Source of the DNA: Streptomyces apocyni
GTDB lineage: Bacteria > Actinomycetota > Actinomycetes > Streptomycetales > Streptomycetaceae
NCBI RefSeq assembly: GCF_009739465.1
Contig: NZ_WHOM01000055.1
Span: 1-64,000 of the forward strand
Length of the DNA: 64,000 nt
Direction: 5' to 3'
The position numbers and the translations under genes were made by a program. Position 1 is the stretch's first letter; every line of letters starts with the position of its first letter. The notes under the pieces were generated by a model. It ran no database searches, had not been told where the DNA came from, and saw nothing but the letters and a program-made list of their open reading frames with translations. Positions 1 through 8,895 of this stretch are shown here, one piece after another.

Positions 1-753
1 GCGCCCCGGCCGCTCCCGGATGGTCCGTTGGGCGTACGGCTGCGGGGCGTGCGGTTCGACTACGGCGGGGACCCGGTCCTGGACGGGGTCGACCTGACCG
101 TCGAACCCGGCCGCACCGTCGCCCTTGTCGGTGCCTCCGGTGCGGGCAAGTCCACCTGCGCCCACCTGCTGGCCCGCTTCTGGGACCCGGCGTCCGGCGC
201 GGTCGAGCTGCTCCCGGTCAGCGGCGCGCCCGTCGACGTACGGGAACTGGCCGACCGTGACCTGCGCCAGGCCCTCGCCGTGGTCGGCCAGGAGGCACCG
301 CTGTTCCACGGCACCCTGGCCGAGAACCTGCGCCTGGCCGCGCCCGACGCCAGCGACACCGCGCTACAGGAGGCGGCCCGTGTGTGCGGCGTCGACCGGG
401 TCGCGGGCGACCTCCCGGACGGGTACGCGACCCTGGTCGGAGAGCGCGGCGCCACCCTGTCCGGCGGCCAGCGGGCCCGCGTCGCGCTGGCCCGCGCCTT
501 GCTCGCCGCCCCGCGCGTCCTCGTCCTGGACGAAACGACCGCGCACCTGGACACCGCGGGCGACGCCGAACTCGCCGCGGCCCTGCGTACCGTCTCCCAG
601 GGACGCACCACGCTGGTCATCGCCCACCGCCCCGCGACCATTCGACGGGCCGACCGGATCGCCGTACTGGAACACGGCCGCGTCGTACAGGAGGGCAGCT
701 GGGCTGAACTGGCCACGTCGGACGGGGCGTTCCAGCGCGTCGTGCGGAGGTAG
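1..753 (+). CDS. ABC transporter ATP-binding region, 5' truncated by the window edge
   Basis: The reading frame is open from base 1, so this is the C-terminal part of a longer protein; the TTG at 28 is not a convincing start. The visible part is a complete nucleotide-binding domain: Walker A GASGAGKST near codon 36 of the TTG-based numbering, Q-loop VVGQEAPLF, signature LSGGQRARVALARAL, Walker B VLVLDE with the catalytic Glu, and H-loop IAHR. The sequence before the domain has no typical start, which suggests a fused permease-ATPase exporter half whose membrane part lies left of the window. All ATPase motifs are intact. Substrate cannot be told. The next gene is convergent, so this gene ends its operon. 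Confidence 0.9.
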   Translation, partial: APRPLPDGPLGVRLRGVRFDYGGDPVLDGVDLTVEPGRTVALVGASGAGKSTCAHLLARFWDPASGAVELLPVSGAPVDVRELADRDLRQALAVVGQEAPLFHGTLAENLRLAAPDASDTALQEAARVCGVDRVAGDLPDGYATLVGERGATLSGGQRARVALARALLAAPRVLVLDETTAHLDTAGDAELAAALRTVSQGRTTLVIAHRPATIRRADRIAVLEHGRVVQEGSWAELATSDGAFQRVVRR

Positions 754-791
754 CACGGCGGTAGTACGGACGTAGACACAGCTGAGCCGCG

Positions 792-2243
792 TCAGCCGTC
801 CCGCTGCCAGGTGTCGGACGGGCGCTCCAAGCGGGTCGGCGGCAGAAACTCGCGTACGTACGTCCGGTGCCACCAGGCCCCCGTGTCCCGCAACTCCCGC
901 CAGGTGGTGAAGCGATAGTGGTACAGCACGGCCCGTACATGCGTCGGCGGGGCGTCCGGGAAGGGGTTCCCGCGCAGCAGCCGCAGGGTGTCCCGGTCGT
1001 TCTCCAGCAGCCGCTCGACGAACGCCCCGAACCAGGGCCTGGCATAGCCGGGGGACAGCGCCGCGAACCACATCAGCCAGTCCAGGCGCAGATGGTACGG
1101 CGCGAACTGCCGGGGCAGCCGCCGAGGATCACCCGGCTTGCCGTGGAACTCGTACTCCCGCCACCCGGTGTCGTCCGGCGGGGGCACCGGCTCCGCCGTA
1201 CCCTCGACGACCACCTCGTAGCGGACCCGGCCCACGGTGCCGAACGCGCCGTAGGCGTTGACGAGATGGAACGGGTCGAAGGAGTAGTTCATGATCTGGC
1301 CACGGGAGATCAGATTGCGCGCGGGGCGGTAACTCAGGCCGAGTACCAGGGCCGTGACGGCGATCACGACGACCTCGTACCAGAGCGGGGGAGCGGCGAG
1401 CGACGGCGGCGCGCCCGCCAGCGGGGTGAAGTCGATCGCGGACAGCGCGAGCACGATGGTCAGCCAGTTCAGCCAGGAGAAGTTCCCGGAGAGGATCAGC
1501 CACAGCTGCGTGGCGATCATGGCGCAAGCCGCGATGGAGGCGATCGGCTGCGGAGTGAACAGCAGGAAAGGCACCGCAAGTTGGGTGACGTGGTTCGCCG
1601 CCACCTCCACCCGGTGCAGCGGCCGGGGCAGATGGTGGAAGAACCAGCTCAGCGGGTTGGGCATCGGCTGGGTCTCGTGGTGGTAGTAGAGGCACGTCAG
1701 GTTCCGCCAGCAGGCGTCGCCCCGTAGCTTGATCAGCCCGGCGCCGAACTCCACCCGGAACAGCACCCAGCGCAGCAGCCACAGGACGAGCACCGGTGGC
1801 GCGGTGTCGTCGTTGCCGAGGAACACCGCGAGGAAGCCCACCTCAAGCAGCAGCGACTCCCAGCCGAAGCTGTACCAGGTCTGCCCCACATTGACGATGG
1901 ACAGATACAGCGCCCACGGCACCGCCCACATCAGCATCGCCGCCCACAGCGGCACCAGCCCGTCGACACCCGCGAGCAGCGCGGCGGAGAGCAGCGCGCC
2001 CGTCCAGGCGCAGCACGCGAACAGCCGGTCCGAGTAGCGCCATTGGAACAGGCTGGGCGCGGCGCGCAGCGGGACCCGCGCCACGTAGCGCGGCACCGGC
2101 AGCATCCCGCGCTCGCCGATCAGCGCCCGGAACTGCAGCGCCGCGCTCACGAAGGCGACCAGATAGACCGCGGCCAGCGCCCGCTGGAAGACCAGCCGGG
2201 CCAGCCAGTAGTCGGGTCCGGTGAACCACTCCACATCCGTCAT
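792..2243 (-). CDS. Lipase maturation factor family membrane protein
   Basis: 483 residues from the ATG at 2243 (MTDVEWF). A longer frame reaches 2390, but its first 49 residues are Cys/Pro rich and unlike the family. The protein has several hydrophobic segments over the first two thirds (for example around LVFQRALAAVYLVAF and VVVIAVTALVLGLSY), a conserved FGAGLIKLRGD block after the central helices, and a soluble tail with YHLRLDWLMWFAAL and WRRTYV-like features near the end. This is the layout of the LMF1/LMF2 family, which in animals acts in the ER on lipases; the bacterial role is not established. It is convergent with the ABC gene on its left and divergent from the lipoprotein gene on its right. 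Confidence 0.85.
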   Translation of the reverse strand: MTDVEWFTGPDYWLARLVFQRALAAVYLVAFVSAALQFRALIGERGMLPVPRYVARVPLRAAPSLFQWRYSDRLFACCAWTGALLSAALLAGVDGLVPLWAAMLMWAVPWALYLSIVNVGQTWYSFGWESLLLEVGFLAVFLGNDDTAPPVLVLWLLRWVLFRVEFGAGLIKLRGDACWRNLTCLYYHHETQPMPNPLSWFFHHLPRPLHRVEVAANHVTQLAVPFLLFTPQPIASIAACAMIATQLWLILSGNFSWLNWLTIVLALSAIDFTPLAGAPPSLAAPPLWYEVVVIAVTALVLGLSYRPARNLISRGQIMNYSFDPFHLVNAYGAFGTVGRVRYEVVVEGTAEPVPPPDDTGWREYEFHGKPGDPRRLPRQFAPYHLRLDWLMWFAALSPGYARPWFGAFVERLLENDRDTLRLLRGNPFPDAPPTHVRAVLYHYRFTTWRELRDTGAWWHRTYVREFLPPTRLERPSDTWQRDG

Positions 2244-2384
2244 TGTGGCGCCGGGTGCGTGATTCGGCTCGCGGGCCGAATGACACACCCGGCAGCCCGC
2301 GCAGCGGAGGCGAACCACTCCGCGAGAGTGGAGGATATGGGGGTCATCGGGGCGAAGGGGGCCGGTCAGAGGCGGGAGAACCGC

Positions 2385-3602
2385 GTGCACTCACCCATCA
2401 GGCGCTATGCGGCGGCCTTCGCGATATCCACGGCCCTGCTGGTCGCGAGCTGCTCCGGCGACAGCGGCCAGGGCGCGGCGGACGCGACGAAGCCGCCGGA
2501 CGAGGTGTTCCTCCAGCCCGTCGCCGCGCAGGGCCCTGACCCGTTCACCGACTCCACCGCGACGGCCACGGACACCACGGACGCCACCCCGCCCGTCACC
2601 CGAACGCCGCAGCCGCCCCCCACCGGTTCGCCCACACCTCAGGGCGTTCGGGGCATCGAGGGCGGCACTCCCGGCCTGTACGGCGGGACCTACTCCGTCG
2701 CGAGCTGCGATGTGGACCAGCAGGCCCGCCTCCTCACCTCGGACCAGGACAAGTCCCGCGCTTTCGCCGACGCCGCGGGGATCGAGCCGTCCGGCATCGC
2801 GGGCTGGCTGCGCGGCCTCGCTCCCGTCCAGGTGCGGGCCGACACGCGGGTGACCAGCCACGGTTACCGCGACGGGCGGCCCACCAGCTTCCCGTCCGTA
2901 CTGCAGACCGGTACCGCCGTACTGGTCGACGACCGGGGGCTGCCGCGGGTGCGGTGCGCGTGCGGCAATCCGCTGAGCCCGCCGACCGCGGTGCGGGGCG
3001 ACGCGACCCACCGGGGCCAGCCCTGGGACGGCTACCACCCCACCAGGACGGTCGTGATCACCCGGGCGCCGCAGGTGATCACCACCATCATCATCGTCAA
3101 CATCACCGACAACATCTGGATCGAGCGCCGGATCGGCGACGACGGCCGCGACGACCGGGTCGTACCGCCGCCGCCGTCCCCGGACCCCTCGCTCGACCCG
3201 GGCGCCTCGCCGGACGACGGCAGCCCGTCGCCCGATGAGTCGGAAGGGACCGCGTCACCCGATGAGTCGGACAGCGCATCGCCCAACGAGACGGACGGGT
3301 CTCCGTCGCCGGACGAGACGGACACGCCCACTCCCGGCGACACTCCAGGCGACCCCCCGGGCGACACCCCCACCGACTGCCCGAGCGTGCTGCCCACCAC
3401 CCCGTCTCCCGCGCCCTCGCTGTCGCCGCTGCCGTCCGGCTGCCCGACGCCACCCCCGGCCGACCCGGCCGACCCGGCAGACCCCGGCACGGAGGGCGAC
3501 GAGGACACGCCGACCGCCCCCACCGCCCCCAATGTGCCGACTGCCCCCGACGACCTCGATGCCCCCGACGAGTCCACGGATCTCGAAGTCTTCGACACCT
3601 GA
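2385..3602 (+). CDS. Secreted lipoprotein with Pro/Thr/Ser/Asp-rich tail (DUF6777-like)
   Basis: 405 residues. GTG at 2385 is chosen because an AGGCGGGAG ribosome site sits just upstream and the product starts directly with a lipoprotein signal (RRYAAAFAISTALLVASC, lipobox Cys near residue 21). An ATG at 2337 is in frame but would push the signal inward. After a Thr/Pro linker comes a globular part of about 110 residues (VASCDVDQQARLL ... RVRCACGNPLSPP) with conserved cysteines, which resembles what I remember as DUF6777. The last 180 residues are a low-complexity extracellular stalk of Pro, Ser, Asp and Thr. Likely anchored to the outer membrane face; function unknown. It is divergent from the LMF gene, with 141 bp between starts. 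Confidence 0.75.
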   Translation: MHSPIRRYAAAFAISTALLVASCSGDSGQGAADATKPPDEVFLQPVAAQGPDPFTDSTATATDTTDATPPVTRTPQPPPTGSPTPQGVRGIEGGTPGLYGGTYSVASCDVDQQARLLTSDQDKSRAFADAAGIEPSGIAGWLRGLAPVQVRADTRVTSHGYRDGRPTSFPSVLQTGTAVLVDDRGLPRVRCACGNPLSPPTAVRGDATHRGQPWDGYHPTRTVVITRAPQVITTIIIVNITDNIWIERRIGDDGRDDRVVPPPPSPDPSLDPGASPDDGSPSPDESEGTASPDESDSASPNETDGSPSPDETDTPTPGDTPGDPPGDTPTDCPSVLPTTPSPAPSLSPLPSGCPTPPPADPADPADPGTEGDEDTPTAPTAPNVPTAPDDLDAPDESTDLEVFDT

Positions 3603-3655
3603 AATCGTCTACAGTCGAGCTCGTGAAATCAGATAAATGGTGACAAGGTAGGCAC

Positions 3656-5731
3656 ATGGTTGATCGGGGAGCGAGTGCCCTGCCCATGCCGGACGGTTGG
3701 CCCGCCCACCCGGACCCGATCCTGGCGCTCAACCTCATGGGCACCTTCGACTGGGACCTGGACAGCGGCCAGATGCACATGGACGCCCGGGCCCACGAGA
3801 TCTTCGATCTACGGCCCGACGAATACGACGGACGTCCGGAGTCCCTGGCGCCCCGGGTCCCCCCGGCCGAGAGCCACCGCCTGGACGCCCTGGTCTCGGG
3901 GGCCCTGAAGGACGGCAGCGAGAACTACGGCGCCTACTTCCGGGTCCGGCTGCGCGACGGCACCCTGCGCTGGACCCACACCCAGGGCTACATCCGACGC
4001 GACGAGACCGGCCGCCCGCGCCGGATCGTCGGCATCGTCAGAGACGCGCGGCAGGAGCTCGAGGACCTGGCCCAGCGCCGCGAGCGGGCCGATCTGCGGG
4101 AGGCGACAAGCCGCCAGACCAGCGTCGTCCAGGGAACCGCCGCCGCCCTCGCGCACGCCCGCACCGTCCAGGACGTCATCGATGTCCTGGGGGACAGTCA
4201 GGGCCTGGCCCGGCTGGGGGCCACCAGTCTGGTCATGGGTCTGGTCGAGGCCGGGCGGATCCACCTGGTCGCCGAGGGGCCCGCGGGCAGCTTCGTGCCC
4301 GGCACTCGCTTCACCCGCATCGACGAGCAGTACCCGATGAGCGAGGTCGTACGGACCCTGTCCCCCTGCTATATCGAGTCACCGGAGGAGTTCGCCTACC
4401 GGTACCCCCTGTTGTGGCCGCACCTCACCGACCTGAAGATCAGCTCAGCCGCCTACCTCCCGCTGATCGCCCAGGCCAGGCCGATCGGCGCGCTCGGACT
4501 GCTCTACCGGGACAAAACGGGCTTCACCGCCGAGGAGCGCAACGTCCTGGTCGCGCTCAGCAGCAGCATCGCGCAGAGCCTGCAGCGGGCGATGCTCTTC
4601 GAGCAGGAGAAGGAGCTGGCCCAGGGGCTGCAGACGGCCATGCTGCCGCGCAGTATCCCCGGCATCCCGGGCGCGGAGACCGCGGTGCGCTACCGCTCGG
4701 CCAAGCTGGGCCGGGGCATTGGCGGCGACTGGTACGACGTGATCCCGCTGCCCGGCGGCCGGGTCGGCGCGGTCATCGGTGACGTCCAGGGGCACGACAC
4801 GCACGCCGCCGCCGTCATGGGCCAGCTGCGGATCGTGCTGCGCGCCTACGCCGCCGAGGGGCACACCCCCGCCACGGTCATGGCGCGCGCCTCCGCCTTC
4901 CTGCACGAACTGGACACCGACCGGTTCGCGACCTGTCTGTACGCCCAGGTCGACCTCGGCACCGGAGTCGTCCAGTTCGTCCGCGCCGGGCACCTTGAGC
5001 CGCTGGTACGCCAGCCCGACGGCAGCTGCCGCAGGCTGCGCCTGGAAGGCGGGCTTCCGCTGGGCCTCTCCGCCGAGTTCGGGCGTCTGGAGTACCCGGT
5101 GTCCACCGTCGAGCTCGACCCCGGGGAGACGATGGTGCTCTGCACCGACGGCATGGTCGAAGTGCCCGGCGCCGACCTCGACGACGGGATGCAGACGCTG
5201 ACCGCGCTGATCGCCTCGGGTCCTGACGCCCTGGACAAGCTGGCCGACCGGCTGTGCGAGGTGGTGGACGAGCGCGGGGGCGACGACGACGCCGCGCTGC
5301 TCCTGCTGCGCCGCAGCAGCACCGACGCTCCGCAGGCGGGCGGCCGCCTCCAGCAGCATGTCGCGCCGAACGACCCCGACGGGCTGAGCGAGGCCCGGCA
5401 CATGGTCAGGGCCGCCGCGCGCGCCTGGGGAGCCGGGGAACGCGCCGACGAGGTCGAGCTGATCGCCGACGAACTGGTCACCAACGCGCTGCTGCACACC
5501 GAGGGCGCGGCGATCGTCACCCTGCGGGTGCTGACGGGTGCCGCCCGGCGGGTACGCCTCGAGGTCGAGGACAGCTCCAGCGCCCTGCCGCGCCGCCGCG
5601 AGGCGGGCGAGTCAGGGGTATCCGGACGGGGACTGCTGCTGGTGGACCGGCTGACGGACGTCTGGGGAGTGGAGTCGCGGGGCACCGGCAAGTGCGTGTG
5701 GTGCGAGTTCACCGTGCCGGACCGCGAGTAG
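3656..5731 (+). CDS. PAS-GAF-SpoIIE phosphatase-HATPase signalling protein
   Basis: 691 residues, start ATG 3656 with AAGGTAGG upstream. Domain order: PAS at about 25-130 (TFDWDLDSGQMHMD...), GAF at about 155-320, PP2C/SpoIIE serine phosphatase at about 340-550 (metal-binding GGDWYD and GDVQGHD, later LCTDGMVEV), and a GHKL ATPase at about 570-690 (ADELVTNALLHTEG, GRGLLLVDRLTDVWG) like anti-sigma kinases of the RsbW/SpoIIAB type. Such proteins control anti-anti-sigma factors by dephosphorylation and perhaps also by phosphorylation. No partner anti-anti-sigma gene is adjacent, so the target is unknown. Cytosolic; no membrane segments are seen. Confidence 0.92.
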   Translation: MVDRGASALPMPDGWPAHPDPILALNLMGTFDWDLDSGQMHMDARAHEIFDLRPDEYDGRPESLAPRVPPAESHRLDALVSGALKDGSENYGAYFRVRLRDGTLRWTHTQGYIRRDETGRPRRIVGIVRDARQELEDLAQRRERADLREATSRQTSVVQGTAAALAHARTVQDVIDVLGDSQGLARLGATSLVMGLVEAGRIHLVAEGPAGSFVPGTRFTRIDEQYPMSEVVRTLSPCYIESPEEFAYRYPLLWPHLTDLKISSAAYLPLIAQARPIGALGLLYRDKTGFTAEERNVLVALSSSIAQSLQRAMLFEQEKELAQGLQTAMLPRSIPGIPGAETAVRYRSAKLGRGIGGDWYDVIPLPGGRVGAVIGDVQGHDTHAAAVMGQLRIVLRAYAAEGHTPATVMARASAFLHELDTDRFATCLYAQVDLGTGVVQFVRAGHLEPLVRQPDGSCRRLRLEGGLPLGLSAEFGRLEYPVSTVELDPGETMVLCTDGMVEVPGADLDDGMQTLTALIASGPDALDKLADRLCEVVDERGGDDDAALLLLRRSSTDAPQAGGRLQQHVAPNDPDGLSEARHMVRAAARAWGAGERADEVELIADELVTNALLHTEGAAIVTLRVLTGAARRVRLEVEDSSSALPRRREAGESGVSGRGLLLVDRLTDVWGVESRGTGKCVWCEFTVPDRE

Positions 5732-5849
5732 GAGCGCGGAGTGGGGCTCGGGGAGTGGGGCGCGAAGAGCGGGGAGCGCGGAGCGCGGGCCTGCGGAGCG
5801 CGGGCCCGCGGATTGGCCCCCGTCGGGTGACCCCATACACTCCACCCGC

Positions 5850-6626
5850 ATGCTGCGCATACTGGCCGTCGACGACGAGGAACCCGCGCTCGCCGAGCTG
5901 CTCTACCTGCTCCGGGCCGACCCCCATGTGCACAGCGCGGAGGGCGCGACGGACGCCACCGACGCGCTGCGCCGGATCTCCCAGGCCATCGACGCGGGCC
6001 AGGGCAGTCCGGACGCGATCGACGTACTCTTTCTGGACATCCAGATGGCGGGGCTCACCGGGCTCGACGTGGCCCGGCTGCTCGCGGGTTTCGCCCGGCC
6101 GCCGCTGATCGTCTTCGTCACCGCACACGAGGGCTTCGCCGTCCAGGCCTTCGACCTCAACGCCGTGGACTACGTACTCAAGCCGGTCCGTACCGAGCGC
6201 CTCGCCCAGGCCGTACGCCGGGCCGCCGAGCAACTCGCCGCGCAGACCGCCGCCCAGGAGAACCGGCCGCCGCGCCCGGTGCCGGAGACCACGGCCGGGC
6301 ACATCCCCGTCGAGCTGGGCGGGGTGACCCGGCTGGTGCCGGTCGCCGACATCGTCTACGTCGAGGCGCACGGCGACTACGCGCGGCTGTACACCGGCCA
6401 GGAGAGCCACCTCGTCCGTGTCCCGCTCACCACGCTCGAAGAGCGCTGGCAGCCGCACGGCTTCGTCCGTATCCACCGCCGCCATCTGGTCGCCCTGCAC
6501 CGCATCGACGAACTCCGGCTCGACGCCGGTTCCATGAGCGTCCGCGTCGGCGGCGCGGAGCTGGCCGTGTCCCGGCGGCACGCCAGCCGCCTGCGTGACC
6601 TGCTGATGCGCACAGACCGCAGCTGA
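5850..6626 (+). CDS. LytTR-family two-component response regulator
   Basis: 258 residues. The N-terminal receiver domain (about 1-125) has acidic pair D8/D9, phosphoacceptor D63 in LFLDIQM, T in FVTAHE and K in VLKPV. The C-terminal LytTR DNA-binding domain (about 150-250) shows DIVYVEAHGDYARLYT and the FVRIHRRHLVALHRIDEL block. LytTR regulators usually bind pairs of 9-bp direct repeats. Downstream, after a strong hairpin, come a small membrane protein, a symporter and a LytS-like kinase, which is probably the cognate sensor. Kinase and regulator thus flank the transporter they likely control. Confidence 0.93.
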   Translation: MLRILAVDDEEPALAELLYLLRADPHVHSAEGATDATDALRRISQAIDAGQGSPDAIDVLFLDIQMAGLTGLDVARLLAGFARPPLIVFVTAHEGFAVQAFDLNAVDYVLKPVRTERLAQAVRRAAEQLAAQTAAQENRPPRPVPETTAGHIPVELGGVTRLVPVADIVYVEAHGDYARLYTGQESHLVRVPLTTLEERWQPHGFVRIHRRHLVALHRIDELRLDAGSMSVRVGGAELAVSRRHASRLRDLLMRTDRS

Positions 6627-6642
6627 GAAAGCCTGTCTGACC

Positions 6643-6687
6643 AGGGCCTGTCCGGCGGACCCGGCCATGATCCGCCGGACAGGCCCT
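6643..6687 (+). terminator. Hairpin terminator after the LytTR gene
   Basis: A perfect 17-bp inverted repeat (6643-6659 with 6671-6687) with an 11-base loop begins 17 bp after the regulator stop codon. There is no U-tract, as is usual in Streptomyces. It separates the regulator transcript from the following transporter operon. Confidence 0.75.
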
Positions 6688-6728
6688 CGGCCTTCCGCCA
6701 CCCCGTCCGCGCTGCGTACACTCCAGCC

Positions 6729-7157
6729 GTGTCCGCAGAGCCCGCGCCCCGCCGCGAAGTGGTGACCGGGGAACCCCGGCGGGTGCATCGGCCACCGGGG
6801 CACCGCACCCAGTCAGAGATCGACGAGCAGACCACCCTCGGCGCTGCCTACGTCCGGTCCCTGATGCGCAGCCAGCTGCGCGCCGGGCTCACCGCCTTCG
6901 GCGTGCTCGCCCTCACCGCCGCGACCCTGCCCCTGTTCTTCGGCGCGCTCGGCCGACCCGTGGTCGTCTGGACCGTACTCGGCTTCGGCTGCTATCCGGT
7001 GCTCGTCCTGATCGCCTGGTGGTACGTGCGCCGAGCCGAGCGCAACGAGCGCGACTTCGCCCGCCTGGTCCAGGGCGCCGAGTCCTCCCCGGCCTCCGAC
7101 GGCGCCGCCTCGGCTTCCGACGCCGCACCGGCCTCCGACGGCACGGAAGGCCGCTGA
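6729..7157 (+). CDS. Small two-helix membrane protein upstream of symporter (DUF485-like)
   Basis: 142 residues from GTG 6729. Two hydrophobic segments (about residues 46-66, GLTAFGVLALTAATLPLFF, and about 75-96, VVWTVLGFGCYPVLVLIAWW) are preceded by a polar N-terminus and followed by RRAERNERDFARLV and an Ala/Ser/Asp tail. Size, topology and place directly before an acetate-type symporter (7 bp gap) match the DUF485-type partner proteins of ActP-like transporters. The exact role in the family is not known. Confidence 0.75.
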   Translation: MSAEPAPRREVVTGEPRRVHRPPGHRTQSEIDEQTTLGAAYVRSLMRSQLRAGLTAFGVLALTAATLPLFFGALGRPVVVWTVLGFGCYPVLVLIAWWYVRRAERNERDFARLVQGAESSPASDGAASASDAAPASDGTEGR

Positions 7158-7164
7158 ACCAGCC

Positions 7165-8895
7165 GTGCACCAGTCGTACGCGATACCCGCCGTCGCCGCC
7201 GTCGTCCTCGCCACCGTCCTGATCGGCGGCTTCGGCCTGCGGATCTCCCGCACCACATCGGACTTCTACGTCGCCTCACGCACCGTCGGCCCGTCCCTGA
7301 ACGCCGCCGCGATCAGCGGCGAGTACCTCTCGGCCGCCTCCTTCCTGGGCATCGCCGGACTGCTGCTCCTGCACGGCCCCGACATGCTCTGGTACCCCGT
7401 CGGCTACACCGCCGGATACCTCGTCCTGCTGATCTTCGTCGCCGCCCCCCTGCGCCGCTCAGGCGCGTACACCCTGCCGGACTTCGCCGAGGGCCGCCTG
7501 GAGTCCCGGCAGGTGCGCAGGCTGGTCAGCGTGTTCGTGGTCGGCGCGGGCTGGCTCTACCTGGTGCCCCAACTCCAGGGCGCCGGACTGACCCTGGAGA
7601 TCCTCACCGGCGCGCCCCGCTGGCTCGGCGGCACCCTGGTCGCCGCCGTGGTGGTGCTCGCCGTCGCCGCGGGCGGGATGCGCAGCATCACCTTCGTCCA
7701 GGCCTTCCAGTACTGGCTCAAGCTCACCGCCCTGCTGGTGCCCGCGCTGTTCCTGGTCCTCGCCTGGCAGGGCGACGGGCGCCCGCACGCCGAGTTCGAC
7801 GAGCCCGCAGGCCTGCGCCAGCAGCAGTCCGTACGCGTCACCGAGCCGGTCGACATCAGGCTGAACGCCCCGCTTGCCGTCACCCTCACGGGCGCGGTCG
7901 ACGGCCGTGCGTACGACGACGCGCGCGTGACGCTCGCCGAGGGCACCCACCGCATCGACGGCGGCACCCGGCTGACGTTCCCCGAGGGCTCCCAGGTCCC
8001 CGCCGCCGAGCCCAGCTCCAGCGCCAGCCGGCCGCTGGCCACCAGCCGCGCCGACCATCCGCTCTACGCCACCTACGGGCTGATCGTCGCCACCTTCCTG
8101 GGCACCATGGGCCTGCCGCATGTCGTGGTGCGCTTCTACACCAGCCCCAACGGCCGCACCGCCCGCCGCACCACCGTCGTGGTGCTCGCCCTGATCGGCG
8201 CCTTCTACCTGCTGCCGCCCCTGTACGGAGCACTCGGCAGGCTGTACGCCCCCGAGCTCACCCTCACCGGACACGCCGACGCCGCCGTCCTGCTGCTGCC
8301 CGAGCGGGTGATCGGCGGGCTCGGCGGCGACCTGCTGGGCGCGCTGGTAGCGGGTGGGGCGTTCGCCGCCTTCCTGTCCACCGCGTCGGGCCTGACCATG
8401 GCCGTGGCCGGGGTGCTCAGCCAGGATGTGCTGCCCTCGCGCGGCGTACGGCACTTCCGGCTCGCCACCGTGCTGGCCACCCTGGTGCCGTTGGCCGGTG
8501 CGCTGCTGGTCACCGGGGTGCCGGTGGCGGACGCGGTGGGGATGGCCTTCGCGGTGTCGGCCTCGTCGTTCTGCCCGCTGCTGGTGCTGGGCATCTGGTG
8601 GCGGCGGCTCACCCCGCCGGGCGCCGTCGCCGGGCTGCTGCTCGGCGGGGGCTCGGCGACGGTCGCGGTCGGGCTCACGGTGGGTGGGGCGGTCGGCTCG
8701 GGCTGGCCGCACACGCTGCTGGCCTGGCCCGCCGTATGGTCGGTGCCGATCGGGTTCCTGGCCATGGTGCTTGGCTCGCTCGCCACACCCGGCAGTGTGC
8801 CGCCGCACACCAGTGCCACCATGACCCGGCTGCATCTGCCCGAGTCGCTGACCGTGCGGCAGACCGCCACCGCCGCGGAAGGAGAGCGGAAGTGA
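7165..8895 (+). CDS. Sodium/solute symporter, cation-acetate type
   Basis: 576 residues from GTG 7165. Many transmembrane helices of the SSS family are seen, with early motif ISGEYLSAASFLGIAGL and FLGTMGLPHVVVRFYT, the core of ActP-like and VC_2705-like carriers. A soluble insertion of about 90 residues (about 205-295, from GDGRPHAEFDEP to SRADHPLYA) lies between helices and likely faces outside. The gene overlaps the kinase gene by 4 bp (GTGA), so the two are translationally coupled. Likely imports a small carboxylate such as acetate or pyruvate with sodium or protons; the substrate is inferred only. Confidence 0.9.
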   Translation: MHQSYAIPAVAAVVLATVLIGGFGLRISRTTSDFYVASRTVGPSLNAAAISGEYLSAASFLGIAGLLLLHGPDMLWYPVGYTAGYLVLLIFVAAPLRRSGAYTLPDFAEGRLESRQVRRLVSVFVVGAGWLYLVPQLQGAGLTLEILTGAPRWLGGTLVAAVVVLAVAAGGMRSITFVQAFQYWLKLTALLVPALFLVLAWQGDGRPHAEFDEPAGLRQQQSVRVTEPVDIRLNAPLAVTLTGAVDGRAYDDARVTLAEGTHRIDGGTRLTFPEGSQVPAAEPSSSASRPLATSRADHPLYATYGLIVATFLGTMGLPHVVVRFYTSPNGRTARRTTVVVLALIGAFYLLPPLYGALGRLYAPELTLTGHADAAVLLLPERVIGGLGGDLLGALVAGGAFAAFLSTASGLTMAVAGVLSQDVLPSRGVRHFRLATVLATLVPLAGALLVTGVPVADAVGMAFAVSASSFCPLLVLGIWWRRLTPPGAVAGLLLGGGSATVAVGLTVGGAVGSGWPHTLLAWPAVWSVPIGFLAMVLGSLATPGSVPPHTSATMTRLHLPESLTVRQTATAAEGERK

